This document shows positions 16,650-25,332 of a stretch of 64,000 nucleotides of DNA, piece after piece. Position numbers and translations under genes: made by a program. This DNA comes from Treponema maltophilum ATCC 51939 (GTDB lineage Bacteria; Spirochaetota; Spirochaetia; Treponematales; Treponemataceae), in assembly GCF_000413055.1 (NCBI RefSeq), contig NZ_KE332518.1, forward strand, positions 2,109,583 to 2,173,582, given 5' to 3'. The notes beneath the pieces are model-generated. The model was given only the letters and a program-made list of their open reading frames with translations, did not search any database and was not told the DNA's origin. How positions within the stretch are numbered: the first letter of the stretch is position 1; the number at the start of each line of letters is the position of its first letter.

Positions 16650-18368
16650 TTACCCTACTCGCCAGTTGTCTACTTTGTTTTGGGCTTCGACCATTTCTTT
16701 ATAAAAGGTGCATCGCGAAATCAATTCTTCATGTGTGCCGGAATCCAGTATGCGGCCTTTATCCATAACGATTATTTTGTCCGCGTTTTGTACGGTGTTC
16801 AGGTGATGCGCAATCGTGATGACCGTTTTATTTTTTCTTAATTCTTCGATCGCCTCGTTTATGAGTTTTTCGTTTTCGCTGTCAACCGCAGCCATCGCTT
16901 CATCTAAAATAAGAATAGGGGCATTTTTAAGAATCATCCGGGCAATGGATATTCTTTGCTTTTCTCCTCCCGAAAGTTTTACGCCCATCTCTCCTACCTT
17001 TGTGTTGTAGCCGTGAGGCAGGGCGGAAATAAAATCATGACATCGTGCTTTTTGGGCGGCCTCTATAACTTCCGCTTCCGAAGCGCCCGCCTTACCGATC
17101 GCGATATTTTCAAAAATGCTCATATTAAAAAGAATTACTTCCTGCTGAACACTTCCAATAAGAGCGGAAATGCTGTCCGTATCATAGCGTGAAATATCTT
17201 TACCCGAAATTGTGAGCACGCCTGAATCAACGTCCCAAAAACCCATGATAAGATTCGCAAGCGTGCTTTTACCGCAGCCGCTCGGCCCGACAAGCGCATT
17301 TAAAGTGTTTTCTTTACATTGTACCGTAATATCTTTTAACGCAAAGCCGTCTTTTTCATACTTAAAATGTACGTTTTTGCATTCTATATCTCCCGTTTTC
17401 AGTTTTTCGCTGATCTTTTCTTTTGCAAGAGGCGCACAGAGAATCACCGCTATGCTTTTGAGCTTTTCAGTAAACACGATGGAAAAGTGATGGAGCGTTG
17501 CGGTTTTACTTATTGCCGACACAAATACCGAAGATAAGATAACGGACAATATAAACTGAGCGGTAGAAATATTGTTATGTAAGAGCAGTATACTTCCTAA
17601 CGTCATAACCGATACCGCTCCGGCTTCCATAAAAATATCTATAAGCACCATCGGACCCGTAACGGCACCCATACTCTTTTTTACATCTTGCACATAAGAG
17701 CGTGCAGAATCCAAAGTCCTACCGCTAAAACACTCTTCTTTTGCAAAGGCCTTTATGACGGCAATATTTTTTACATATTCCATCATATCTTCCCTCATCT
17801 GCATTTCTCGTTCAAAATATATTTGGAATTTTTTTTGCATGGTCTTTGCAGATAATTGTTGTACAAGGAACATAAGCGGTACCCCTGTAATCATTATTAA
17901 TGCGAGCCGGTAATCTATAAAAAGCATTGCAATAAAAACCAGAACAGGAAGAAGAGTTGCCGCCATAATTTCCGGAAGACCGTGCGCCAGATATATTTCA
18001 ATCTGCTCTACATCGTGTTCAACAATGCTTGTAAGCTCGCCGGTAGTATGCTTTTTAAAAAAGCCTAAATTCAATTTTTTAAGGTGTTCAATTATGGCAA
18101 GCCGTAATTCCGTCAATGTACTAAAAGCCCTGTCATGAGCTGTCTTTACGGCAAGATAATTACAACACGCCTTGAGCATAAACGAGATGAAAATACCTAC
18201 GGCAATCATTTTAAAATATTCTCTTTCCGCTTTTCCCGAAAATAGGCTGCTTATTACCAGTACCAATAAAACCTGCGGTAGTAAGTCAAACACTATTTTA
18301 AGCGCAAGCAGCACATTGGACAAAAAGGTTTTACCCGTTACCTGTTTTTTCAATTCTTTTTCAGTCAT
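16650..18368 (-). CDS. ABC half-transporter, membrane plus ATPase domain (first partner)
   Basis: A 572-residue partner of the following gene, with six membrane helices then an ATPase: Walker A GPSGCGKST, signature LSGGEKQRIS, Walker B ILILDEAMAAVD. The gap to its partner is 10 bases and both share 25-30% visible identity by eye. It is the first structural gene of the operon. The ATG at 18368 follows AGAGGAGTAG. The 157-base region before it contains the operator at 18427 and the tetR terminator, so expression is probably TetR-controlled. Confidence 0.88.
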   Translation of the reverse strand: MTEKELKKQVTGKTFLSNVLLALKIVFDLLPQVLLVLVISSLFSGKAEREYFKMIAVGIFISFMLKACCNYLAVKTAHDRAFSTLTELRLAIIEHLKKLNLGFFKKHTTGELTSIVEHDVEQIEIYLAHGLPEIMAATLLPVLVFIAMLFIDYRLALIMITGVPLMFLVQQLSAKTMQKKFQIYFEREMQMREDMMEYVKNIAVIKAFAKEECFSGRTLDSARSYVQDVKKSMGAVTGPMVLIDIFMEAGAVSVMTLGSILLLHNNISTAQFILSVILSSVFVSAISKTATLHHFSIVFTEKLKSIAVILCAPLAKEKISEKLKTGDIECKNVHFKYEKDGFALKDITVQCKENTLNALVGPSGCGKSTLANLIMGFWDVDSGVLTISGKDISRYDTDSISALIGSVQQEVILFNMSIFENIAIGKAGASEAEVIEAAQKARCHDFISALPHGYNTKVGEMGVKLSGGEKQRISIARMILKNAPILILDEAMAAVDSENEKLINEAIEELRKNKTVITIAHHLNTVQNADKIIVMDKGRILDSGTHEELISRCTFYKEMVEAQNKVDNWRVG

Positions 18369-18426
18369 ATCTACTCCTCTCTACATCTATAATGCACATG
18401 TATATTTGTTTATCTTTAAAACCGAA

Positions 18427-18452
18427 CAATATTGAATATTTATTCAATATTG
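18427..18452. promoter_or_regulatory. perfect palindromic operator upstream of the transporter operon
   Basis: CAATATTGAATA (18427-18438) and TATTCAATATTG (18441-18452) are exact complements around a 2-base centre. The arm ATTCAATATT recurs at 19168-19177 upstream of the tetR gene itself. The size and placement between tetR and the transporter genes fit a TetR-dimer operator; assignment to this regulator is inferred. Confidence 0.7.
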
Positions 18453-18460
18453 ACAGATAA

Positions 18461-18486
18461 AATAAGGAGCGCTTGAACGCTCCTAA
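18461..18486 (-). terminator. rho-independent terminator of the tetR gene
   Basis: AGGAGCG (18465-18471) and CGCTCCT (18478-18484) form a perfect 7-bp stem with a 6-base loop. On the minus strand it is followed by TTATTTTAT. It separates tetR from the downstream transporter operon, which must then have its own promoter. Confidence 0.7.
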
Positions 18487-18525
18487 AATAAATTCTCTTC
18501 TATTCTATTTCTCTTCTATTCTATA

Positions 18526-19095
18526 TTAAAGCGATTCCACGCCGTTAAAATAACACTTATTAAGAACAAAGAGCATATCTTCTGCCCATTTTTCATTTTT
18601 ATAGTGCCGTGCAATTTCCATAAGTCCCTCAACATAATTATTTGCCAAAATATGAGCAAGCATGGGATCGTGCTTGGTTTTTGAATATCTTTTTAAACCG
18701 TCTTTTATATGCTGTTCCAACCGCTTGACCCACATATCTTTTGCATTCTCATGTTTCGTTCCCGAGCTCTTGTCTATTAAAATGATGAGTTTAATTCTGT
18801 TTTTTAACAGTTTGGGAAGTTGAGATGCTCCGCCCCGATTAAATCTTTCATAGGGGCTTCCGGCTTCCATCTTTTCCTCATCTTCCATCATCTTAATGAT
18901 GTTATCCAATACGCCTGCGACTACTTCATCAAATAATCCTTCTTTGTTTTTGAAGTAGGTATAAATAAGCGCAACAGGAATATCAGCCTGTTCTGCAATA
19001 TCCGTCAGCTTTGCACTTCTGTAATCTTGTTCATAAAATACTTTTTCCGCAGCCGTCAGAATTCTATCTTTGACTTCTTCTTTTAATACCTGCAT
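18526..19095 (-). CDS. TetR/AcrR-family transcriptional regulator
   Basis: A 189-residue TetR protein. The DNA-binding domain is residues 8-55: ILTAAEKVFYEQDYRSAKLT, then IAEQADIPVALIYTYFKNKE with the family's helix-turn-helix and YxYFxxKE end. The C-terminal ligand/dimer domain is helical and not assignable to a ligand. It lies directly upstream of the transporter operon in the same direction, and copies of an ATTCAATATT half-site flank it, so it probably represses both itself and the transporters. Confidence 0.92.
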   Translation of the reverse strand: MQVLKEEVKDRILTAAEKVFYEQDYRSAKLTDIAEQADIPVALIYTYFKNKEGLFDEVVAGVLDNIIKMMEDEEKMEAGSPYERFNRGGASQLPKLLKNRIKLIILIDKSSGTKHENAKDMWVKRLEQHIKDGLKRYSKTKHDPMLAHILANNYVEGLMEIARHYKNEKWAEDMLFVLNKCYFNGVESL

Positions 19096-19228
19096 ACCGC
19101 CCGCACGCTCAAAACGTTCTCCTTTCTATTCTATCAATACTGAATTATAATTTAATAATAAATCTTTATTCAATATTTATCAATATGATTGACACAAAAA
19201 TAAACGATGTTACAAAAATTCGATTTTC

Positions 19229-20896
19229 TTATCCTTCCAAAGTTTTTTTCAGTTTTTCAGGCTTTTCCAAACTTTGTATCAGGGTAAAAGGTGTTGACGC
19301 GTACGACGATTTTTGCAAACGTGAAGAGGCGGCTAAAAGCAGAGAGCCTTGAATTGCCGCATTGAGCGGTTCGTACTTTTGCGCGAGGAAGGCGCACACC
19401 AATCCTGCAAGCACATCGCCGCTTCCGCCCTTTGCAAGACAGGGCATACCGAAGGTATTGATGTACAACTCGGCTTTTCCGCCTTTCTGTTTGCCGCCCT
19501 TTTTGGGGCAATAGCCGATTGTCATATTTGCACCTTTAAGGAGCAGTACCGCGCCGGGATAGGCCGAACAAAAATCCTTTACCAGTTCCAAGCGGTTTTC
19601 GGCGATTTGCCCGATCGAAACGGATCCCAAACCGCACAGCAAAAGCAATGACTGAAACTCTTTCGGGTGTGGCGTCAGTACCAAACCCGAAGGGCGCGCT
19701 TTAAGCAAATGCTTTATGTCGGCGTGATAAAAAAGGTCGGCGTCCAAAACGCACGCGAGCTTGCGTTTTTCGTTCAGTACAGCGAAAAGTTCGGCGGCAC
19801 GCTCCGCGGCTCCTTGGGCATCATTCCGTCCGAAGCCCATGCCCGCGGCAACGGCACTCGCTTTTTCCGGCAAAACGGAACTTTGCATGAGGTAGGGAGG
19901 AATCGTGTACGGCGGCAGTGCGTTTTGCCCCGCTTTCACTGCAGGCGCCGATTGCCCGGCGACAGGTACGAGGCTTACCAAGCCCGCCCCGCAGCGGAAG
20001 GCGGCGCATGCGGCGATTATTCCCGCGCCCGGTTTTTCCCCCGTATACACGGCCGCATGCCCGAAGTCGCCCTTATGCACGGAAGGAAGAAAGCGCTCCG
20101 GGAGCCTCATGTCCGACGCTTCAAGCAAAAACGCCGCCGGTATTTCAGACCCAAAAGCTGCCGGCGCTACCGGCTCTGCCGCAGCGGAAATTTGCGCGGG
20201 CTCCGCAACTTCGGCGTTTTTCCCCGATTTTTCGCCGCTTTCAAAAAGGGAAGAGGGAATACCCAGCGGCGCGGTTATGATTTTTCCCGTATGATTTTTT
20301 GCAAAGTCGCTGAACAGCGCTGTTTTAAGCGCGCCCATGCACACGGTTATGTCGGCGCAAAAGGCTGTTGTACCGCAGCCTTTTGAATCTATACCGCTCG
20401 GAACATCGCAGGCGATTTTAAAACAATCGGCCTTGTTGAGAGCGGCAATAAGTTTTTCGATTTTATCGCTTAAGGGTCCGTGAAAGCCGCTTCCGAAAAT
20501 ACAATCGACGATAATGTGGCGGCCTTTTATAAAATCCGTGCGCGAAAAATTGCGGATAACCGGAACGCCTGCCGAGCGCGCACGTTCGGCTTGCCTCATG
20601 CACGCTTGCGATTTGGGCGGAAAAACTTCAAGCACCGCAACCGAACAGGAAAAGCCCGCACCCGTGCGGCCGTTCAGCCTGCGCGCAAGGGCCCAGCCGT
20701 CGCCGCCGTTATCGCCCCCGCCTGCGGCGACAAGCACCCGGCATTCTTTATCATAGCGGTCGTTTTTTTGTAAAGCGCAAATAATCTCTGCTTCGAGGGC
20801 ACAAGCGGCATTTTCCATTAAAATATCTTCGGTTAAACCGAACCGGCTTACGGCGGCGCGGTCAAGAACCCGCGTATCGGTATATACGTTTTGCAC
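19229..20896 (-). CDS. nnr: bifunctional NAD(P)HX epimerase / ADP-dependent NAD(P)HX dehydratase
   Basis: A 555-residue fusion. The N-terminal YjeF_N epimerase has GGGDNGGDGWALARRL and FGSGFHGPL; the C-terminal ribokinase-fold dehydratase has LTPHPKEF, VLLLKGANM and AKGGSGDVLAGLV with the catalytic Asp. It repairs hydrated NADH and NADPH in the cytoplasm. The two domains are joined by an Ala/Glu/Pro-rich linker near residues 225-260. The start is GTG at 20896 after a strong GGGGAGGA site, 23 bases behind the upstream lipoprotein gene, so both may be co-transcribed. Confidence 0.95.
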   Translation of the reverse strand: MQNVYTDTRVLDRAAVSRFGLTEDILMENAACALEAEIICALQKNDRYDKECRVLVAAGGGDNGGDGWALARRLNGRTGAGFSCSVAVLEVFPPKSQACMRQAERARSAGVPVIRNFSRTDFIKGRHIIVDCIFGSGFHGPLSDKIEKLIAALNKADCFKIACDVPSGIDSKGCGTTAFCADITVCMGALKTALFSDFAKNHTGKIITAPLGIPSSLFESGEKSGKNAEVAEPAQISAAAEPVAPAAFGSEIPAAFLLEASDMRLPERFLPSVHKGDFGHAAVYTGEKPGAGIIAACAAFRCGAGLVSLVPVAGQSAPAVKAGQNALPPYTIPPYLMQSSVLPEKASAVAAGMGFGRNDAQGAAERAAELFAVLNEKRKLACVLDADLFYHADIKHLLKARPSGLVLTPHPKEFQSLLLLCGLGSVSIGQIAENRLELVKDFCSAYPGAVLLLKGANMTIGYCPKKGGKQKGGKAELYINTFGMPCLAKGGSGDVLAGLVCAFLAQKYEPLNAAIQGSLLLAASSRLQKSSYASTPFTLIQSLEKPEKLKKTLEG

Positions 20897-20919
20897 AGCT
20901 CAGTCCTCCCCTGCTTTCG

Positions 20920-21543
20920 TTAATCTTGTATAAAATCAAACCCCGGTTTATACCCTTGCAGCGTGACGGAAACGGGCGTTGAAGGGGGTACTTCTATGCC
21001 GATTATAAGATAGGGAGTTGTAAAAGCCTGCGTTACTATTTGACCGGGCTCCGGAGCGGTTATTAAGAACACGGTTTCCAAGCCGTCTTGTGTATAGATC
21101 GCGGAATAAAGTTTGATGCCGTAGCCGCCGGTATTAAAGGGCCCCGCGCGCACTGCGATTACTTTTTTCCGCTTAAAATCGATTTTCGGTGCCGGCGGGG
21201 ACGAATGTCCGTGCAAAAGCGCATACAGTCTGTCCAAATCGGCTTGGTTTTCGATCACCGCAGGGGCAAATTCCCTGCCGTAGCTTCCTTTTTCAAGAAT
21301 TTCATACGCGACTTCTATGCGCCCGGCTTGCTCTTGATGCTCTTGAGCGGAATACACAGCGACGCCATTTGCAGCTTGCCGTGCCACCGTTTGCGGCGCA
21401 AGAGTTGCCGCCGATACGATGGGCGCATTGTCGGCAGCCGCTGATTTTTCGGGCGCCGCTTTACATGTACAAAGGGTAAAAATAGATAAAAAAATACAAA
21501 TATCTAAAAAAATGCGCCCTTTCATTCCGTTACAAAGTAACAT
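20920..21543 (-). CDS. lipoprotein with PrcB C-terminal-like domain
   Basis: A 207-residue protein. The N-terminal IFLDICIFLSIFTLCTCKA is a hydrophobic signal with a relaxed spirochaetal lipobox. The last 110 residues resemble the PrcB_C domain (PF14343): IDFKRKKVIAVRAGPFNTGG, YGIKLYSAIY and a closing TTPYLIIGIEVP. PrcB is a partner of the dentilisin protease complex in T. denticola, but no prcA or prtP is near, so this is a stand-alone relative whose role I cannot name. ATG at 21543 has AAGGCG upstream; 21525 is an alternative start with a more usual signal n-region. Confidence 0.7.
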   Translation of the reverse strand: MLLCNGMKGRIFLDICIFLSIFTLCTCKAAPEKSAAADNAPIVSAATLAPQTVARQAANGVAVYSAQEHQEQAGRIEVAYEILEKGSYGREFAPAVIENQADLDRLYALLHGHSSPPAPKIDFKRKKVIAVRAGPFNTGGYGIKLYSAIYTQDGLETVFLITAPEPGQIVTQAFTTPYLIIGIEVPPSTPVSVTLQGYKPGFDFIQD

Positions 21544-21584
21544 ATGTCGCCTTTTTAATCAAGGTTCATTAATTCGATGTATAT

Positions 21585-21635
21585 AAAAAAAGGCTGTCGC
21601 AAAAGGTCGCCGTTTGACTTCCTTTTTTGACAGCC
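21585..21635 (-). terminator. terminator of nifJ
   Basis: GGCTGTC (21592-21598) pairs with GACAGCC (21629-21635), extended by AAAAGG/CCTTTT inside. On the minus strand it is followed by seven T residues, and it sits 36 bases after the nifJ stop. Confidence 0.75.
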
Positions 21636-21671
21636 CGTTGGCCTATCGATATTCAGCCTGAGCGGAATCGG

Positions 21672-24600
21672 TTAAAAATCCCGGTCGGCCAAATATTTGT
21701 ATTCTTTCCACTGACGTTTGGCATGAGCAATCGCTTTATCCAACAGCATCGACGCACGGTCGGGGTTCGCCAGCTTTAAGCTCTTAAAGCGCACTTCCTT
21801 GTACATAAAGTTCGCAAGGTCGTAGTCCGGTTCTTTGCTGTCGAGCTGGAAGGGGTTTTTGCCCTGCTCGGCAAGCCGCGGATCGTAGCGGTACAGAGGC
21901 CATAAGCCGCTGGAAACGACTTCTTTTTGATTCGTCAGCGTTGCGCTCATGTTGATACCGTGGTTGATACAGGGGCTGTACGCAATGACGATCGAAGGCC
22001 CGTTGTACGATTCCGCTTCGCGGAGCGCTTTGATTGTCTGGTTCATATTTGAACCCAAAGCGACGTGGGCGACGTACACATAGCCGTAGCTCATTGCAAT
22101 CATGCCCAAGTCTTTTTTGCTGTTCACCTTACCGGACGCGGCGAATTTGGCTACCGCGCCGATAGGAGTCGCCTTGGACATTTGACCGCCGGTATTCGAG
22201 TATACTTCCGTATCGAGTACCAAAATATTGATGTTACGTCCGGAAGCGATCGTGTGATCCAAACCGCCGAAGCCGATATCGTATGCCCAGCCGTCTCCGC
22301 CGATAATCCAGTGAGAACGCTTGAGAAGATGATCGGTAAGCGAAAGAAGTTCCTGCGCGGCAGGCTCCTTTGACGAAGCGAGTTCTTTTTTAAGCGCATC
22401 GATGTCGGCGCGCTGCTGCACAATCGCGGCATCGTCGCCCTGAGCGTTTGCAAGAATCTCTTCGATAAGGTTCGCGGCGATTCCTTTTTCTTTAACAGAA
22501 GAAGCAACTTCGCGCGCATATTCGCTCAGTTTATCGCCGGTTAAGCACATACCCATACCGAATTCCGCCGCGTCTTCAAACAGCGAGTTCGACCATGCAG
22601 GGCCGCGACCCGAAGCGTCTTTTGCATAGGGCGTAGACGGCAGGTTTCCTCCGTAGATGGAAGAACAGCCGGTGGCGTTCGCTATAACGGCACGGTCACC
22701 GAACATTTGGCTTATCAGGCGGATATACGCCGTTTCGCCGCAACCCGCACAAGCTCCGCTGAACTCGAACAGCGGGCGCTTAAAGGCCAAGCCCTTCGCC
22801 GTCGACAAATTCAGCGAGGCGGGATCCGCATCCGGCAGCGTCATAAAATATTCCCAATTTTTCGCTTCGGCTTCGCGGATTTCGGGCGTATAGTGCACCA
22901 TGTTGATTGCGCGCTTGGTTTCATCCGTTTTGCTCTTAACGGGGCAGGCCGTAACGCATACGCCGCAGCCCGTGCAGTCTTCGGTCGAAACCTGTAACAC
23001 AACCTTTTTGCCGTCTTCGGGTTTCGGTTTGACGGCGGCGGTTTTAAACGCTTTCGGAGCCGCAGCTGCCTGAGCGTCGGTAATCACCTTCATGCGGATA
23101 ACGGCATGGGGACATACGAGCGCGCACTGTCCGCACTGAATACAAATGGAAGGATCCCATTCGGGTACCTTTTCGGCAATGGCGCGTTTTTCAAACTGAG
23201 TCGTCGCCGTCGGGAAGGTACCGTCGGCGGGCAGTTTGCTTACCGGCAGTTTGTCGCCCTGCTGAACGGCCATAACGCCCAAAACGTCCCGTACAAAAGG
23301 ATCGGAAGAATCGGCCATCGCCGGCTTCATGTGAATATCGCCTTCGGTGTGTGCCGGATAATCCACTTTTTCGACGGCGGCCAAAGCCATGTCGATGGTT
23401 GCGATGTTCTTTTGAACGACGTCGGCGCCTTTTTTACCGTAGGATTTTTCGATGAATTTTTTCATATAATCTACGGCTTCGGCTTCGGGCAAAACGCCCG
23501 AAATCTTAAAATACGCGGCTTGCATGACGACGTTTATGCGTGTGCCCATTCCGGCTTTTTCCGCAATCTTAAACGCGTCGATAACGTAAAAGTTCATCTT
23601 TTTGTCGAGAATGGCTTGCTGCTGCTCGACGGGAATGTGCGCCCATACGGTTTTCGCATCGTAGGGACTGTTCAGCAAAAAGGATGCGCCTTTTTTCGCC
23701 GTTTCGAGCATGTGATATGTTTCCATATAGGTGAACTTATGACAAGCGATAAAGTCGGCGCTCGTAATCAAATACGGGCGGCGGATGGCTTTTTTACCGA
23801 AACGCAAGTGCGATACGGTAAACCCGCCGGACTTTTTGGAGTCGTACGAAAAATACGCTTGAGCGTTGAGTTCGGGGCGGGCGTCTCCGATGATTTTAAT
23901 CGAGTTTTTGTTCGCGCCGACCGTACCGTCGGAACCCAAACCGTAGAACATGGCTTCGTTCGTGCCTTCTTCTTCAAGCGTCCACGAAGCGTCGTACGGA
24001 AGGCTTTTGCCCAAAACGTCGTCGTTGATGCCGACGACAAAGTGGTTTTGTTTTTTGCCGTCGAGATTTTCGAATACGCCTTTTACCATTGCGGGCGTAA
24101 ATTCTTTCGAGCCCAAACCGTAGCGGCCGCCGACGACGGTATCGATTTTGCGTCCGAGTTCGGCAAGAGCGGTTTGTACGTCTTCATACAAGGGTTCGCC
24201 CAAAGAACCGGGTTCTTTTGTGCGGTCGAGTACGGCTAAAGCCTTAACGGAAGAAGGAATCGCTTTTACAAAGGCGGCGGCGTCGAAGGGGCGGTACAGC
24301 CTGACTTTGAGTACGCCGGTTTTGGCGCCTTTTGCGTTCAGCGCTTCAACCGTTTCTTCAACCGTTTCGGCACCGGAGCCCATTAAAATGATAACCTTAT
24401 CGGCATCGCTCGCACCGAAGTAATCGAACAGGTGATAGTGTCTGCCGGTTAATTGCGCAAACTCGTCCATCGTTTTTTGTACGATGCCGGGCACGGCTTC
24501 ATAGTATTTGTTTACGGCTTCGCGGCTTTGGAAGTATGTGTCCGGGTTTTGCGCCGTTCCGCGCACGACGGGATTTTCGGGCGACAAGCCGCGCTTGCGG

Positions 24601-25211
24601 TGAGCGCGCACGAGTTCGTCGTCAATCATTTTATGCATAACGTCGAACGAAACTTCTTCGATCTTTTGAATTTCGTGCGAAGTGCGGAATCCGTCAAAAA
24701 AGTGTATAAACGGCACGCGCGTTTTAAGCGTCGACGAATGCGCTATAACGGCCAAATCCATAACTTCCTGAACGCTGTTCGACGCCATCATTGCCCAGCC
24801 GGTTTGGCGACACGCCATTACGTCCTGATGGTCGCCGAAAATCGACAAAGCGCTCGTTGCGAGTGCACGGGCGGCAACGTGGAAAACGGTACTCGTCAAT
24901 TCTCCCGCGATTTTATACATATTCGGAATCATCAGCAAAAGACCCTGTGATGCCGTAAAAGTCGTACTCAATGCACCGGTCGTTAAAGCGCCGTGCACGG
25001 CACCCGCCGCACCGGCTTCCGACTGCATTTCCACAACGTCGGGAACCGTGCCCCAAATATTCTTTTTCCCTTTCGCCGAGTATTCGTCCGCAACTTCACC
25101 CATAGGGCTTGAAGGCGTAATAGGGTAAATAGAGATTACTTCGCTCAACGCGTGAGCCACGTGACCGGCGGCCGTATTACCGTCAATCATAACCATGTTT
25201 TTTTCTGCCAT
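21672..25211 (-). CDS. nifJ: pyruvate:ferredoxin (flavodoxin) oxidoreductase
   Basis: A 1179-residue single-chain PFOR of normal length. Visible parts in order are the N-terminal ISIYPITPSSPMGEVADEYS domain, domain II, the two ferredoxin motifs CIQCGQCALVCPHA and CTGCGVCVTACP, and the thiamine-diphosphate domain with CAGCGETAYIRL and IGGDGWAYDIGFGG-SNTGGQ. It decarboxylates pyruvate to acetyl-CoA and reduces ferredoxin or flavodoxin in the cytoplasm, replacing pyruvate dehydrogenase in anaerobes. The ATG at 25211 follows AAAGGAC. It is a single-gene unit ended by the hairpin at 21585. Confidence 0.98.
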   Translation of the reverse strand: MAEKNMVMIDGNTAAGHVAHALSEVISIYPITPSSPMGEVADEYSAKGKKNIWGTVPDVVEMQSEAGAAGAVHGALTTGALSTTFTASQGLLLMIPNMYKIAGELTSTVFHVAARALATSALSIFGDHQDVMACRQTGWAMMASNSVQEVMDLAVIAHSSTLKTRVPFIHFFDGFRTSHEIQKIEEVSFDVMHKMIDDELVRAHRKRGLSPENPVVRGTAQNPDTYFQSREAVNKYYEAVPGIVQKTMDEFAQLTGRHYHLFDYFGASDADKVIILMGSGAETVEETVEALNAKGAKTGVLKVRLYRPFDAAAFVKAIPSSVKALAVLDRTKEPGSLGEPLYEDVQTALAELGRKIDTVVGGRYGLGSKEFTPAMVKGVFENLDGKKQNHFVVGINDDVLGKSLPYDASWTLEEEGTNEAMFYGLGSDGTVGANKNSIKIIGDARPELNAQAYFSYDSKKSGGFTVSHLRFGKKAIRRPYLITSADFIACHKFTYMETYHMLETAKKGASFLLNSPYDAKTVWAHIPVEQQQAILDKKMNFYVIDAFKIAEKAGMGTRINVVMQAAYFKISGVLPEAEAVDYMKKFIEKSYGKKGADVVQKNIATIDMALAAVEKVDYPAHTEGDIHMKPAMADSSDPFVRDVLGVMAVQQGDKLPVSKLPADGTFPTATTQFEKRAIAEKVPEWDPSICIQCGQCALVCPHAVIRMKVITDAQAAAAPKAFKTAAVKPKPEDGKKVVLQVSTEDCTGCGVCVTACPVKSKTDETKRAINMVHYTPEIREAEAKNWEYFMTLPDADPASLNLSTAKGLAFKRPLFEFSGACAGCGETAYIRLISQMFGDRAVIANATGCSSIYGGNLPSTPYAKDASGRGPAWSNSLFEDAAEFGMGMCLTGDKLSEYAREVASSVKEKGIAANLIEEILANAQGDDAAIVQQRADIDALKKELASSKEPAAQELLSLTDHLLKRSHWIIGGDGWAYDIGFGGLDHTIASGRNINILVLDTEVYSNTGGQMSKATPIGAVAKFAASGKVNSKKDLGMIAMSYGYVYVAHVALGSNMNQTIKALREAESYNGPSIVIAYSPCINHGINMSATLTNQKEVVSSGLWPLYRYDPRLAEQGKNPFQLDSKEPDYDLANFMYKEVRFKSLKLANPDRASMLLDKAIAHAKRQWKEYKYLADRDF

Positions 25212-25296
25212 AATACCGTCCTTTAAAAGAATGTGTGAATAAACCGATTATTTTGTATATATAGTACCTCTATACGCAAGTTTTTGCAAGCGCCTC

Positions 25297-25326
25297 TTTA
25301 CAACAGCGGCGCGCTTTTCATATAAT
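25297..25326 (+). promoter_or_regulatory. promoter of the patatin gene, leaderless spacing
   Basis: TTTACA (25297-25302), an 18-base spacer and a consensus TATAAT (25321-25326), followed by six bases CGCCGT and the ATG at 25333. No ribosome site. Confidence 0.75.
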
Positions 25327-25332
25327 CGCCGT

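Noticed and set aside
23106-24239. Long plus-strand open frame (377 codons) inside nifJ
   Set aside because: It is antisense to the well-conserved nifJ, has no ribosome site and shows no protein family; it arises from the codon bias of the real gene.
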